Below are positions 41,431 to 49,839 of a stretch of 64,000 nucleotides of DNA, piece after piece (positions within the stretch are counted from its first letter, which is position 1; each line of letters starts with the position of its first letter). Location of the stretch: the NCBI GenBank assembly GCA_002328075.1, contig DCVT01000044.1:1-64000 (forward strand), given 5' to 3'. Source of the stretch: Anaerolineales bacterium UBA2181. GTDB taxonomy: Bacteria; Chloroflexota; Anaerolineae; Promineifilales; UBA4811. Both the position numbers and the translations under genes were made by a program. The notes under the pieces are model-generated. The model was not told the origin of the DNA, ran no database searches, and saw only the letters and a list, made by a program, of their open reading frames with translations.

Positions 41431-42411
41431 TCACCATACCTCAAACATGGCAGCCAGATCAGCGCCGGCAAGCCCGGCGCCCAGCGCCGCAATCAGCAAT
41501 GCGCGTGCCTTGGGCGGGTTGAGGTCATGCGCCAGCACAGCGCCAGCTTCGACCAACGAGACACCTCCTCCGGCATACGCATAGACCGGGCGTACTCCGC
41601 CGCGAGGAACCCGACTGGAGATCACCACCGGAATTCCAGCGCGCAACGCCTGGTCAATCCCGTTGTACAACTCCCGGCTCACGTTTCCTGCCCCTACCGC
41701 CTCGATCACCAAACCGGCCGCCCCTCGCTCCAACGCTGCCCGGAGCGCCGAGTCGTCGGCCCCGGCGTACATCGGAATGATGTCAACCCGGGGAGCGGTT
41801 TGGGGAAACGGCACGCGGACCCGTGGCAACCATGCCCCGACGAAGCGAACCCTTCCCGCCCGCACCCAGCCCAGATCCGGCGGCCGGGTGGAGTCAAACG
41901 CGTCCGTGTCGCTGGTGTCGGTCTTGGTCGCTGAGCGTGCCGCGTGAATTTCCCCTCCCATGACAATCATGACTCCCCGGCCTCGTGCCCTCGGATGGAG
42001 GGCCACGGTCGCCGCGTCCCGGATATTGGCAGGACCGTCAGGGTCGGGGTCCGAGGCTGCTCGTTGGGCGCCGGTCAGGACGACGGGGGTCTGAGTATCT
42101 ACCGTCACATCCAGGTAGAACGCAGTCTCCTCCATCGTATCGGTGCCGTGCAATATGACAATGCCCTGCACTTGATGCGCCATCTGGCTCACGCGCGCCG
42201 CCAGATTGAGCCAGATTTCGGGCCGCATATGCTCGCTGGGAATGTTGGCAAAGTCTTCCACCGTGGCGTCAGACAGCCTTGCCAGACCAGGAACAGTGGC
42301 CAGAAGGTCCAAGCCAGACACGGCCGGCACCTGCCCACCGGCGACCGGATCCAGCCGCATGGCGATGGTTCCACCAGTGGCAATGACGTGCAGGCGTGGC
42401 TCGGCTGCCAT
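41431..42411 (-). CDS. ansA: L-asparaginase
   Basis: 326 residues. Catalytic signature 1 'VIATGGTIA' holds the first nucleophilic Thr. Signature 2 'VILHGTDTMEETAF' holds the second Thr, with Asp. The Lys is in the 'GGEIHAARSATK' region, and the C-terminal subunit-interface Glu is also present. It hydrolyses Asn to Asp and ammonia. There is no signal peptide, so it is cytosolic (type I location). It starts three bases after the zinc-ribbon protein gene stop and is probably co-transcribed with it. Confidence 0.93.
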   Translation of the reverse strand: MAAEPRLHVIATGGTIAMRLDPVAGGQVPAVSGLDLLATVPGLARLSDATVEDFANIPSEHMRPEIWLNLAARVSQMAHQVQGIVILHGTDTMEETAFYLDVTVDTQTPVVLTGAQRAASDPDPDGPANIRDAATVALHPRARGRGVMIVMGGEIHAARSATKTDTSDTDAFDSTRPPDLGWVRAGRVRFVGAWLPRVRVPFPQTAPRVDIIPMYAGADDSALRAALERGAAGLVIEAVGAGNVSRELYNGIDQALRAGIPVVISSRVPRGGVRPVYAYAGGGVSLVEAGAVLAHDLNPPKARALLIAALGAGLAGADLAAMFEVW

Positions 42412-42414
42412 AGC

Positions 42415-43509
42415 CTAGTCGGCTGGCGAAACCGACCTTAACTGGTTAAAGGTGTTCACCTCCAGCACCCAGCGGCTTCCGGGTTTGAACTGCGAGAATT
42501 CGTTCGCATCCTCTGTCTGGTAGGTGTAAACCGCTTCCTCGGAGGCAAACCGGACCTGGTACTTTTCGCGGGATTGCCCTTGGCGCTGGCCCGCCAAAAG
42601 CGCCAGGTCAGGCCAATACGGCGAGAGGTCCTCACCCGATATCACCACGGCGTCAACTTCGCGCCATTCGTCGACCGTGTATTGGCACCAATCGGCGTAT
42701 ACGTGGTATTCGCAATCCTGCACCACCTGGCCGGCCCCACTGCCGGTGTCAACGGTATACGGCGTACCACAGACCTCCTTGGCGCCCGGCACCGGTTCGC
42801 TTTCGGCATGGTGATACTTGGCCTCACAGGCTCCCAATACGGAACCTGCCGGAACCTTGTCGTACCATGCCTCGTACGTCACCGGCACCAAGGCCTCCAC
42901 CCCAATGGTGCGCGTCCACTGGACCCCCTCGACGCGGCCTGTCAGCTCTTTAGTGCGGCCGGAAAGGGCGATGATCACCGCAATGGCAATACAGATGACT
43001 GTAGCCACCCCGATCAGGGCGATCATGCCCGTCTTGCTGCGTCCGCCGGTTGCAGCCTGCGGCCGGGCGGGCGCGCTCTCCGGCTGGGCCGGTCGCGCTC
43101 CGGCAAGACTGGCGCCACACCCCTTGCATTGCTTGGCCAGCGGGTCGTTGGGCGTTGCGCATGACGGACAGAGAACCGGTTCGGCCGGTTTGTCACGGTG
43201 GGCACCCAGCACCTGACCACCTTCTCGGGCAGTTGCACCGATCAGTTCAGCTCCGCACTGTCGGCACGCGGCAGCACCGGCCGGATTTCGCGTGCCACAA
43301 AATCGGCAGTGCACGTCAGGTCCAGCTTTGGCTTGCTCAAGTTCACTCTCTTCCGACAAGAGAACCTCCTGGGCCGCCTGCTGGAATTGGACATCGTCTG
43401 GCTGAGCCGCACCGCACCCCTTGCACAAGCGATCAAAACCGGCGTTCTTGGTTCCGCAGATGGAACACGTCCATTCCAACTGGACATAACCGAGGGTTTT
43501 CTTGGCCAT
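42415..43509 (-). CDS. Membrane protein with three zinc ribbons
   Basis: 364 residues; family not recognised by name. Three CxxC...CxxC zinc ribbons: Cys15/18/29/32, a second at 'CRFCGTRNPAGAAACRQCG' and a third at 'CPSCATPNDPLAKQCKGCG'. An Ala/Pro linker and one membrane helix ('IALIGVATVICIAIAVIIAL', about residues 168-190) follow. The extracytoplasmic domain of about 160 residues has four Cys ('GACEAKYHH', 'EVCGTPY', 'QDCEYHVYADWC') that may pair. Zinc-ribbon-TM-external designs are common among uncharacterised Chloroflexota and Actinobacteriota proteins. Its own promoter is at 43541-43569. Confidence 0.75.
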   Translation of the reverse strand: MAKKTLGYVQLEWTCSICGTKNAGFDRLCKGCGAAQPDDVQFQQAAQEVLLSEESELEQAKAGPDVHCRFCGTRNPAGAAACRQCGAELIGATAREGGQVLGAHRDKPAEPVLCPSCATPNDPLAKQCKGCGASLAGARPAQPESAPARPQAATGGRSKTGMIALIGVATVICIAIAVIIALSGRTKELTGRVEGVQWTRTIGVEALVPVTYEAWYDKVPAGSVLGACEAKYHHAESEPVPGAKEVCGTPYTVDTGSGAGQVVQDCEYHVYADWCQYTVDEWREVDAVVISGEDLSPYWPDLALLAGQRQGQSREKYQVRFASEEAVYTYQTEDANEFSQFKPGSRWVLEVNTFNQLRSVSPAD

Positions 43510-43540
43510 AGTGGTCTTCCTCCGTAGTAATTTTCGCCAG

Positions 43541-43569
43541 ATTGTACCGATTTGTCATCCACGACGCAA
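43541..43569 (-). promoter_or_regulatory. Promoter of the zinc-ribbon/ansA operon
   Basis: Minus strand: TTGCGT (43569-43564), 17 bases, TACAAT (43546-43541). Leader of about 25 bases. Confidence 0.65.
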
Positions 43570-43587
43570 GTGAGGCACAGAAATCGG

Positions 43588-43616
43588 TTGACGAGGTTGG
43601 GGAGCAGTGCTACACT
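43588..43616 (+). promoter_or_regulatory. Promoter of the cupin gene
   Basis: TTGACG (43588-43593), 17 bases, TACACT (43611-43616, with TG one base upstream). Leader of about 140 bases. It is divergent from the zinc-ribbon promoter, with start points about 90 bases apart. Confidence 0.65.
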
Positions 43617-43761
43617 GCTGGTGGCAGAACGCTACAAGCAATTGGGCTCAGTTAGCGGAGGGGAACGGCGTTGCCGGGCGAGATTCGTGATGGCAGTGTG
43701 GCAAACTCGGACCTATCCAGAGCAAGACCGGGCACCCCTGCCGCCAAAGGAGACGTGCAGC

Positions 43762-44082
43762 ATGCAATATCTCGAATTGGGCCAAATAACCGAGCGGGAA
43801 CTGGTACCTGGGTTCTGCGTCCGGTTGGTGCACACCGACCACCTGACATTGGCCTTTTGGTCCGTCGAACAAGGCGCAGTGCTACCCCAGCATGCTCACC
43901 CGCATGAGCAGGTCACTACCCTTCAAGAGGGTCAATTGGAACTGACGGTTGAAGGCGAGACCAAGACACTTTTGCCGGGTTCAGTGGTCATCATCCCACC
44001 AAACGTCCCGCACAACGGCCGGGCCATCACGGGCTGCCGCATCATCGACGCTTTCTATCCACCCCGCGACGATTACCGTTAA
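43762..44082 (+). CDS. Cupin-domain protein
   Basis: 106 residues, a single small beta-barrel. Cupin motif 1 is 'PQHAHPHEQVTTLQEG', with metal-ligand His, His and Glu. Motif 2 is 'PGSVVIIPPNVPHNGR', with His. Such mini-cupins bind Mn, Fe or Zn and act as oxygenases, isomerases or sensors; no substrate can be assigned. The start at 43762 follows AAAGGAG; a longer frame from 43552 includes the promoter and is rejected. Transcribed alone. Confidence 0.85.
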   Translation: MQYLELGQITERELVPGFCVRLVHTDHLTLAFWSVEQGAVLPQHAHPHEQVTTLQEGQLELTVEGETKTLLPGSVVIIPPNVPHNGRAITGCRIIDAFYPPRDDYR

Positions 44083-44284
44083 CCCAGAGGTTGAGATTCG
44101 CCAGGGCGCCCTTGAGCATCGTTCTTACGGGTTGCCCCAAAGTCGGCCCTGACGGCGATGAAGCATGACGCCAGGGCCGCAGCCGTCATATCGGACTCCG
44201 GTCAGTACATTATTGACGGACGGGCATCCGGTCAGCCGCCTTGCCGGCACCACTGCGCCCACTGTTCATGCAGCTATAGTCCCG

Positions 44285-45730
44285 CTAGATAGGCACGTAG
44301 GCATCCAGAAGTGCCGGGTCGAACTGGGTTGGCCAGTAGAAACCTGACTCCCGTTCCACCTGGTAATCGCCCTGGTAGCCGCCAGAGACCACCCGCTCCA
44401 ACATCGCCACCAGGTGGTCAATCTCCGGCCGCGTGTTGTAACAACCGAAACTGACGCGCACCAATCCTGGGAGTTCCGTTCTGTCATGGCTCAGCACCCG
44501 CAGCTTGTAACCATCGTACGTTGCTCCGCGGACATCCAACAAGCGGAGGATGTACGGGTGGGCGCAAAAGCAGCCGTTGCGAACGCCGATGCCGCCCTCA
44601 AATCCAAGAATCGCGGCCACCTTTCCGTGGGGAATCCCCTTGACCGAGAAAGAGACAACGCCCAATCGTTCGTCAAGTCGTTGGGGGTCAGAGATGCCAT
44701 ACACCTCCACCGCGTCGATACGGGATAATCGCTCCAGCAGGTACCCGGTAAGGTCTCTTTCGTGCGTGGCGAGCACCTCCATGCCTATGCTGTTCAGCAC
44801 CTGAATGCTGGCGGCGAGCGCGACCGCTCCGACGACATTGGGACTCCCGGCCTCTTCACGGTCCGGCGGATCTGCCCAGTACACCTCGTCTACGGTTACA
44901 ATATCGATGGTCCCCCCGCCCCGGTACTCGGGTGCGCCCCGCCTGAAGAATTGACGCGGGCCAATGAGCGCGCCGGTTCCGAAGGGTGCATACATCTTGT
45001 GGCCTGACAGAGCCACAAAATCTAGGTGGTCGGGTGCGCCGACCGGACGCATATCTACCTTTCGGTGAGGCGCCAGCTGGGCGCAGTCCGCCACCACCAA
45101 GGCGCCGTGCGCATGCGCCAGTTCGGCAATCCGATGAATGGGAGGTGTGTAGCCGGTAACGTTGGACGCGCCGGTGGCCGCGACCACCTTGACCCGACCA
45201 GAATAGAGCTCCAGTTTCCGTTCCAGGTCCTCCATGTCCAGGACACCCTGGCGGTCCACGCCTGCGTGGACCACCTCGGCCTGGACGCGCCAGGGAAGAT
45301 CATTGGAGTGATGTTCCATGATGGTTGTAAGCACCACGTCCCCAGGCTCAAGACCAATCCGGTAAGCCAGTTTATTGATGGCTTCCGTCGTGTTCTTGCC
45401 AAAAATACACGTGTGCGCGTCCCGGTCAGCGCCGACAAACTCCAGGACAACCTCGCGGGCCCGCTCGTATGCGTGCGTCGAGATCAGTGACTTGAAGCCC
45501 GCGCCGCGATGTACGCTCGAGTACCAGCGCAAGCACTCTTCCACCGTTTCCAGCACACAACGAAAGGCTGGCGTGCTGGCAGCGTTGTCCAGGTACACAT
45601 ACGGCCGGCGTGTGCCATCCAGCAACGGCACCTCGGCATCCACCCCGACTATCTGGCTTCGCAGCCATCCCACGCGATCGGTTGACCCAGATGGGATCAA
45701 GCGGCCTGGCGTACTAGCCAATTCGTTCAT
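44285..45730 (-). CDS. Class V aminotransferase, cysteine-desulfurase-like
   Basis: 481 residues, PLP-dependent fold type I. The Schiff-base Lys is in 'VALSGHKMYAPFG'. The PLP phosphate region ('GKNTTEAINKLA'), the stacking His ('TIMEHHSNDLPW') and the Asp/Gln pair ('VADCAQLAPH') are present. Near the C-terminus 'VRNGCFCAHPY' places Cys in the loop that holds the SufS-type sulfur-accepting Cys. It is longer than SufS/CsdA (about 410), so other beta-lyase chemistry is possible. The start at 45730 has GAGGGC upstream; an in-frame extension overlaps the GntR gene. It lies 13 bases after a GntR regulator that probably controls it. Confidence 0.83.
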   Translation of the reverse strand: MNELASTPGRLIPSGSTDRVGWLRSQIVGVDAEVPLLDGTRRPYVYLDNAASTPAFRCVLETVEECLRWYSSVHRGAGFKSLISTHAYERAREVVLEFVGADRDAHTCIFGKNTTEAINKLAYRIGLEPGDVVLTTIMEHHSNDLPWRVQAEVVHAGVDRQGVLDMEDLERKLELYSGRVKVVAATGASNVTGYTPPIHRIAELAHAHGALVVADCAQLAPHRKVDMRPVGAPDHLDFVALSGHKMYAPFGTGALIGPRQFFRRGAPEYRGGGTIDIVTVDEVYWADPPDREEAGSPNVVGAVALAASIQVLNSIGMEVLATHERDLTGYLLERLSRIDAVEVYGISDPQRLDERLGVVSFSVKGIPHGKVAAILGFEGGIGVRNGCFCAHPYILRLLDVRGATYDGYKLRVLSHDRTELPGLVRVSFGCYNTRPEIDHLVAMLERVVSGGYQGDYQVERESGFYWPTQFDPALLDAYVPI

Positions 45731-45743
45731 CGTGTCGCTGCCC

Positions 45744-46427
45744 TCATAGATTCTGACCCAAAAAGGGTATGAGTACCTCGGTGACCACGCCCACCATCCG
45801 GTCGCGCAGATTCCGGGTGTGCTCACTCGCCTTGCCAACCGCCAGTTCGGGGTCGTTTGCCAGGATTGCCTCGCCTATCGCGCAGTGCTCCTCGGTCGCC
45901 ATGGCCATCTGTCCCTTCATGGAGACGTGCCCCACCGTCAATCGATATAGGTGATAGTTGAGCTGCTCTTGAAACTGCCTCAACCGGCCGTTGCCTACGA
46001 CACCATGCAGGACCTCATGAAACTCGTGATCGGCTGACAGCCAACCATCCAGGTCATTGGCTGCACTCGATTCCCGCAGTTTCGCCATGGCTTCCGCCAG
46101 CCGTGCGCCGTTGGCGGCATCCATTCGCTCCGCAGCGCGGCGCATTGTCAACGGTTCCAGGGCATCCTTGAGCTCAAATATCTCCTCAATGTCCGTCATA
46201 GTGAGGGGAACGGTCACCCAACCCTTGGTCGGGCAGCGGCGTATCAGTCCTTCACTCTCCAGGCGCATGAGGGCCATGCTTATCGGTGTCCGGCTGACGC
46301 CAAAGCGATCCGCCAGCTGCCCAACATTGAGGGTTTCCTCGCCAGACAGCCCCCGACTCTGCACCAGATTCAAGACCTTCTGATGGACGTCATACGTGAG
46401 GCCCTGCACCTCTACACTTACCGCCAC
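45744..46427 (-). CDS. GntR-family transcriptional regulator, FadR/FCD subfamily
   Basis: 227 residues. N-terminal winged helix ('VGQLADRFGVSRTPISMALMRLESEGLI') and C-terminal FCD ligand-binding domain of helices with metal-type His ('DHEFHEVL', 'EEHCAIGEAI'). It starts at GTG 46427 behind GGGGAGC. It precedes the cysteine-desulfurase-like gene in the same transcript. A GTATAC palindrome overlapping the -10 of the promoter is a good autoregulatory site. The ligand is unknown. Confidence 0.88.
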   Translation of the reverse strand: MAVSVEVQGLTYDVHQKVLNLVQSRGLSGEETLNVGQLADRFGVSRTPISMALMRLESEGLIRRCPTKGWVTVPLTMTDIEEIFELKDALEPLTMRRAAERMDAANGARLAEAMAKLRESSAANDLDGWLSADHEFHEVLHGVVGNGRLRQFQEQLNYHLYRLTVGHVSMKGQMAMATEEHCAIGEAILANDPELAVGKASEHTRNLRDRMVGVVTEVLIPFLGQNL

Positions 46428-46519
46428 CGCCCAGCTCCCCTACCGACCCCAGACAGCTCGCTTCCGAATCCAGTTATGCACACCGTGCCGGATTTACCTC
46501 CACATTCATTACGCAATTC

Positions 46520-46548
46520 AGTATACAGACGTAACGGTGGCGTGTCAA
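46520..46548 (-). promoter_or_regulatory. Consensus promoter of the gntR-desulfurase operon with overlapping operator
   Basis: Minus strand: TTGACA (46548-46543), exactly 17 bases, TATACT (46525-46520). A GTATAC palindrome (46521-46526) lies over the -10; FCD-type GntR proteins commonly bind such GTATAC cores. A leader of about 85 bases follows. Confidence 0.7.
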
Positions 46549-46668
46549 CTGTTTTTTAAGTTGACCCGGAGGGTAAACCCGACGCGGTATATGTGGTCGG
46601 TCATGACCACGAGGCGCGCACAGGGTCTAGCAGAACTAGCGTGGAAGAGCCTGAACCACCGTCAGCGG

Positions 46669-49600
46669 TCAGGCCAGTGCGGGGGAATTTGGGTCGGTGT
46701 CGCCGGAGACCGCCTGCGTGTCAACATGGGACGAAAACGCTGCGGCCACGCTGGCCAACAGCATGAATACGAAGGCCAGATCAACCAGGAAATAGCTCTG
46801 GTCCACCAGACCATGCGCCAGGGCAGCGCCCAGGCTGCCAAGGCAACCGATGGCCAACACACGCGAGTCGGTGAACCCTCTGCCTTCCGGCCGTCGGGCC
46901 GACCGCCATAACAAGCGCCAGCAGGCACCGTGCATCCAAATGCCCGCAACCAGACCCAGGATGCCCAACCGCAGCCAAAAGTCCAACACCAGGTTGTGAG
47001 GATGACTCAGGTCGGGCTCCTGCCAGGCTTCCGGCCGGATGTACCGCCCGCGATACTGGTAGAGAAAGTTGTCCAAGCCGACTCCAGTCCACGGATGGTC
47101 AGCGACCATCTCGGCGCTCGCCTTCCAGAGGTTCAATCGAAAATCCGTGGTGTCACCGCGCAGCGCAAGCCGACCGGCCAAGGCAGGCACCTGCGAGGCA
47201 AGCAGCATGCCCAACGCCGCCAGCGTCGCCACGCCCAGCGCAACCCGAATCACAGAACGATGAGACCATCGATCCCATACCACCCAACCCACAACCAGCG
47301 TCACCCCGACGGGCAGACCCAACAGGAGGGCACCTTTGGAAAAACTGAGCGCGACCGCTGCCACGGAGGGCAACAGGGCGAACGCGTAAAACGCCCTTCG
47401 TCGCCCGCGGCCGGCCAACGCAACCGCCAAAAGAACGGGAATCAGCCGGCCAAGGTAGAGCCCCACGTTGTTAGGTGAGCCGTAGATGCTGCGCAACCTG
47501 GGCAGGCCTGCCTCCGCGGTGATCACATGGCTACCAGTGACATACCACAACAGCCCGGCCAGCGCCACCCCCAGCCCACCGAGTACCAAGCCGTCCAACA
47601 CCCGCCAACGAGATCGGCCGTCCAGACGGCTGCTACGGAGCATGAGGTAAAAGAGTGCCGGTTCCAGCACAACTACCCGCAACTCGTTGGCAGCAACATC
47701 CAACCTCTCGGTGAAGATCAGTGACATCAGGGCTGCGAGAACAAAGAGCCCGATGGCATAGTCCAGCGAAAGCCGTCGGGCCGCAACCCATTTAGCGCGC
47801 GTTCCCGGCCGCCATTGGCGGATCCGCTCGAATGCCCACGAAGAGAAGGCCATCCAGACAACCACTTCCACCATCGAAAAACGGTAACCCAGCATCGGCT
47901 TGGGCAGCACGTAAAAGGGAGCACTCAATGCAACCAGCGCCAATCCCAGCTCCAAACGCCACATGATGATGAGCCAGAGCACTGCCCCACTGGCCAGGTT
48001 CAGCAGCAGCCAAGGAGACCAGGAAAACAGCGCGGCAACCAGCAACAAGAGGCCGGTCTGCGGGCCGTCTCCCAAGCGGCGAAACGGGCCACTGGCCGGA
48101 CTGAGCCAGGTGAGCCAGCCGCTGAGGGCGAAAAGCCCCGCCACCAGTGCAGTGAAGACAGCGGCACCTGCGTCGCCCAACCGGCACCAGGCATCTCGTA
48201 TCCCTCCGATCCAGGGTCCCCAGTCAGAGCCGCGGCCGGCCCACAACGCTGCCGCTGCCACGGCCAGCGCCAGCGACGCCAAACCGGCCAGGGTTAGGCG
48301 GTATGCCACCTGGTTTGGTAGCGTCATGGCGCTGAAGCCAACCAGGGCCCATTGGTCCCATCCCCTTTCTGCCACCAGTTCGGCTGTGTGCCGGCCAGGT
48401 GCCAGTCCTTTTGCTGCCAGCACAGTCACCACGTCGTCAGCCGTCCGGTCGGGCGAAGTGAGGCAAAGATACGCTCCCCGATCGTCGGCTGGCAGCGAGT
48501 TTGCCGGCTGGCCGTCCACCGTCACGTAAAAGTAGGCCCGGTAATCTCCGCGTCGCACCCGAATTCCAAAGTCAGTGCCCTCAAAGGTCACCCGCACCCG
48601 GTCGCCGCTCTGGCTGACGTCCGCCCCATAGCCGTCCTGAAAGCGCCAGCCACCATCGTACACCTGGTAGGGTGAATCCGGGGCAGCCAATTGAAAACCG
48701 GGAATGATGGCCGCACCGGATGCCGGCAACGGCGAATCATGCCGCAACGTACCGTCCGGTGCCAATAGGGCAAATCCCCAGCGCGGATCAGACGGGGATT
48801 CGGCAGCTGGCAGATCCCGGTCCAGCCAGCCAACCGGCGCCTCGGGTGCATAACTCTCCAAGAACAGGACGCCCGCCCAGGGCCATTCCAAAGCCGCTCG
48901 CCGGTAGGCCTCCCGGATATATACCGCCTGGGTAACCTCGTCAGTCTGGCCCCAGATGCTTGGGCGGCCGGCCCACCCGACCGGCAACGCGTTCCACCCC
49001 AGGTTTCCGGCCCATAGCGCAGTGTCTCCGTCGCCGTGCCTTTCCATTACCTCCCGCAGCAGGACAAACCGCGAGAAATTCAGCACATCCTCGGAGATTC
49101 GCCGGTCATCCGGCCCGGTGTCAAAACCGTAGGGTTTTCCGGCTGCCACATCGAAAAACGCGTCGGCGCCCGCTCGGTAGAGGCCGTCCAGGTAGTCCAC
49201 GTCGCTCAGGTTGGTCGGGCCGGACTCGACCGTCGGCGCCAGCGCTGCAGCTACCATGACCGCGTCGGGGTCGGCTTGAAGGATCGCGTCCCGCGCAGCT
49301 GCCAGCAACGCGGCGTACGCGGCCGGATTCACTGGCAACCCGCCCCAGTGACTTCCCAGATTGGGCTCATCCCATATCTGGTAATAACGGACGTGTTGGC
49401 CATGTTCAGCAGCCCAGGCGCCCGCCCAGGCAGCAAACCCGGCCGGATCTTCGGGCGGCGTATACCCAGTCTGCGGGTTTCCATCCAGTAGGGGGACCAC
49501 CGCCAGACCAACATTCAGCGCGTCCTGGAGAAACGGGCCAAATCCGGCCGCCTCATCCCCCCAATAAACCGTTTGTTTCACCCACCCAAAACCCATCTCG

Positions 49601-49839
49601 GCAAGCTGTTGGAGCGCTCCGCGGCGGGCGACTGGCTCCCAATCCAGCATCGCAACGTTGATGCCGTACACACCGATGCCCGCATGAGCGACCGGACCGG
49701 GCAGCTCTACCGGCGTTCCGCGCAGCAGAAACTGCTGGCGCGCCGACAGACCCACCATCGAAGCGGCCACCACGGCCAGCACCAAGCCCAGAAGCAACGC
49801 CAGTTTGCGCCGTGAGGTAGTATGCATCACCAGGTTCAA
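46669..49839 (-). CDS. Fusion of glycosidase-like domain with O-antigen ligase/polymerase (Wzy_C) membrane domain
   Basis: 1056 residues. After one N-terminal anchor helix (about 11-31), a glycoside-hydrolase-like TIM barrel spans about 45-370, with 'YYQIWDEPNLGSHWG' carrying a clan-A acid/base Glu and 'VLFLESYAPEAP' near the second-acid position. A beta-sandwich region (about 380-500) follows. The C-terminal half has about a dozen helices with the Wzy_C/O-antigen-ligase signatures 'SFSKGALLLGLP', 'HPWTGVGLDNFLYQYR' and 'HPHNLVLDFWLRLG'. A polymer-joining enzyme with its own extracellular glycosidase or carbohydrate-binding head is unusual. Its start overlaps the end of the upstream lipoprotein gene by four bases. 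Confidence 0.8.
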   Translation of the reverse strand: MNLVMHTTSRRKLALLLGLVLAVVAASMVGLSARQQFLLRGTPVELPGPVAHAGIGVYGINVAMLDWEPVARRGALQQLAEMGFGWVKQTVYWGDEAAGFGPFLQDALNVGLAVVPLLDGNPQTGYTPPEDPAGFAAWAGAWAAEHGQHVRYYQIWDEPNLGSHWGGLPVNPAAYAALLAAARDAILQADPDAVMVAAALAPTVESGPTNLSDVDYLDGLYRAGADAFFDVAAGKPYGFDTGPDDRRISEDVLNFSRFVLLREVMERHGDGDTALWAGNLGWNALPVGWAGRPSIWGQTDEVTQAVYIREAYRRAALEWPWAGVLFLESYAPEAPVGWLDRDLPAAESPSDPRWGFALLAPDGTLRHDSPLPASGAAIIPGFQLAAPDSPYQVYDGGWRFQDGYGADVSQSGDRVRVTFEGTDFGIRVRRGDYRAYFYVTVDGQPANSLPADDRGAYLCLTSPDRTADDVVTVLAAKGLAPGRHTAELVAERGWDQWALVGFSAMTLPNQVAYRLTLAGLASLALAVAAAALWAGRGSDWGPWIGGIRDAWCRLGDAGAAVFTALVAGLFALSGWLTWLSPASGPFRRLGDGPQTGLLLLVAALFSWSPWLLLNLASGAVLWLIIMWRLELGLALVALSAPFYVLPKPMLGYRFSMVEVVVWMAFSSWAFERIRQWRPGTRAKWVAARRLSLDYAIGLFVLAALMSLIFTERLDVAANELRVVVLEPALFYLMLRSSRLDGRSRWRVLDGLVLGGLGVALAGLLWYVTGSHVITAEAGLPRLRSIYGSPNNVGLYLGRLIPVLLAVALAGRGRRRAFYAFALLPSVAAVALSFSKGALLLGLPVGVTLVVGWVVWDRWSHRSVIRVALGVATLAALGMLLASQVPALAGRLALRGDTTDFRLNLWKASAEMVADHPWTGVGLDNFLYQYRGRYIRPEAWQEPDLSHPHNLVLDFWLRLGILGLVAGIWMHGACWRLLWRSARRPEGRGFTDSRVLAIGCLGSLGAALAHGLVDQSYFLVDLAFVFMLLASVAAAFSSHVDTQAVSGDTDPNSPALA

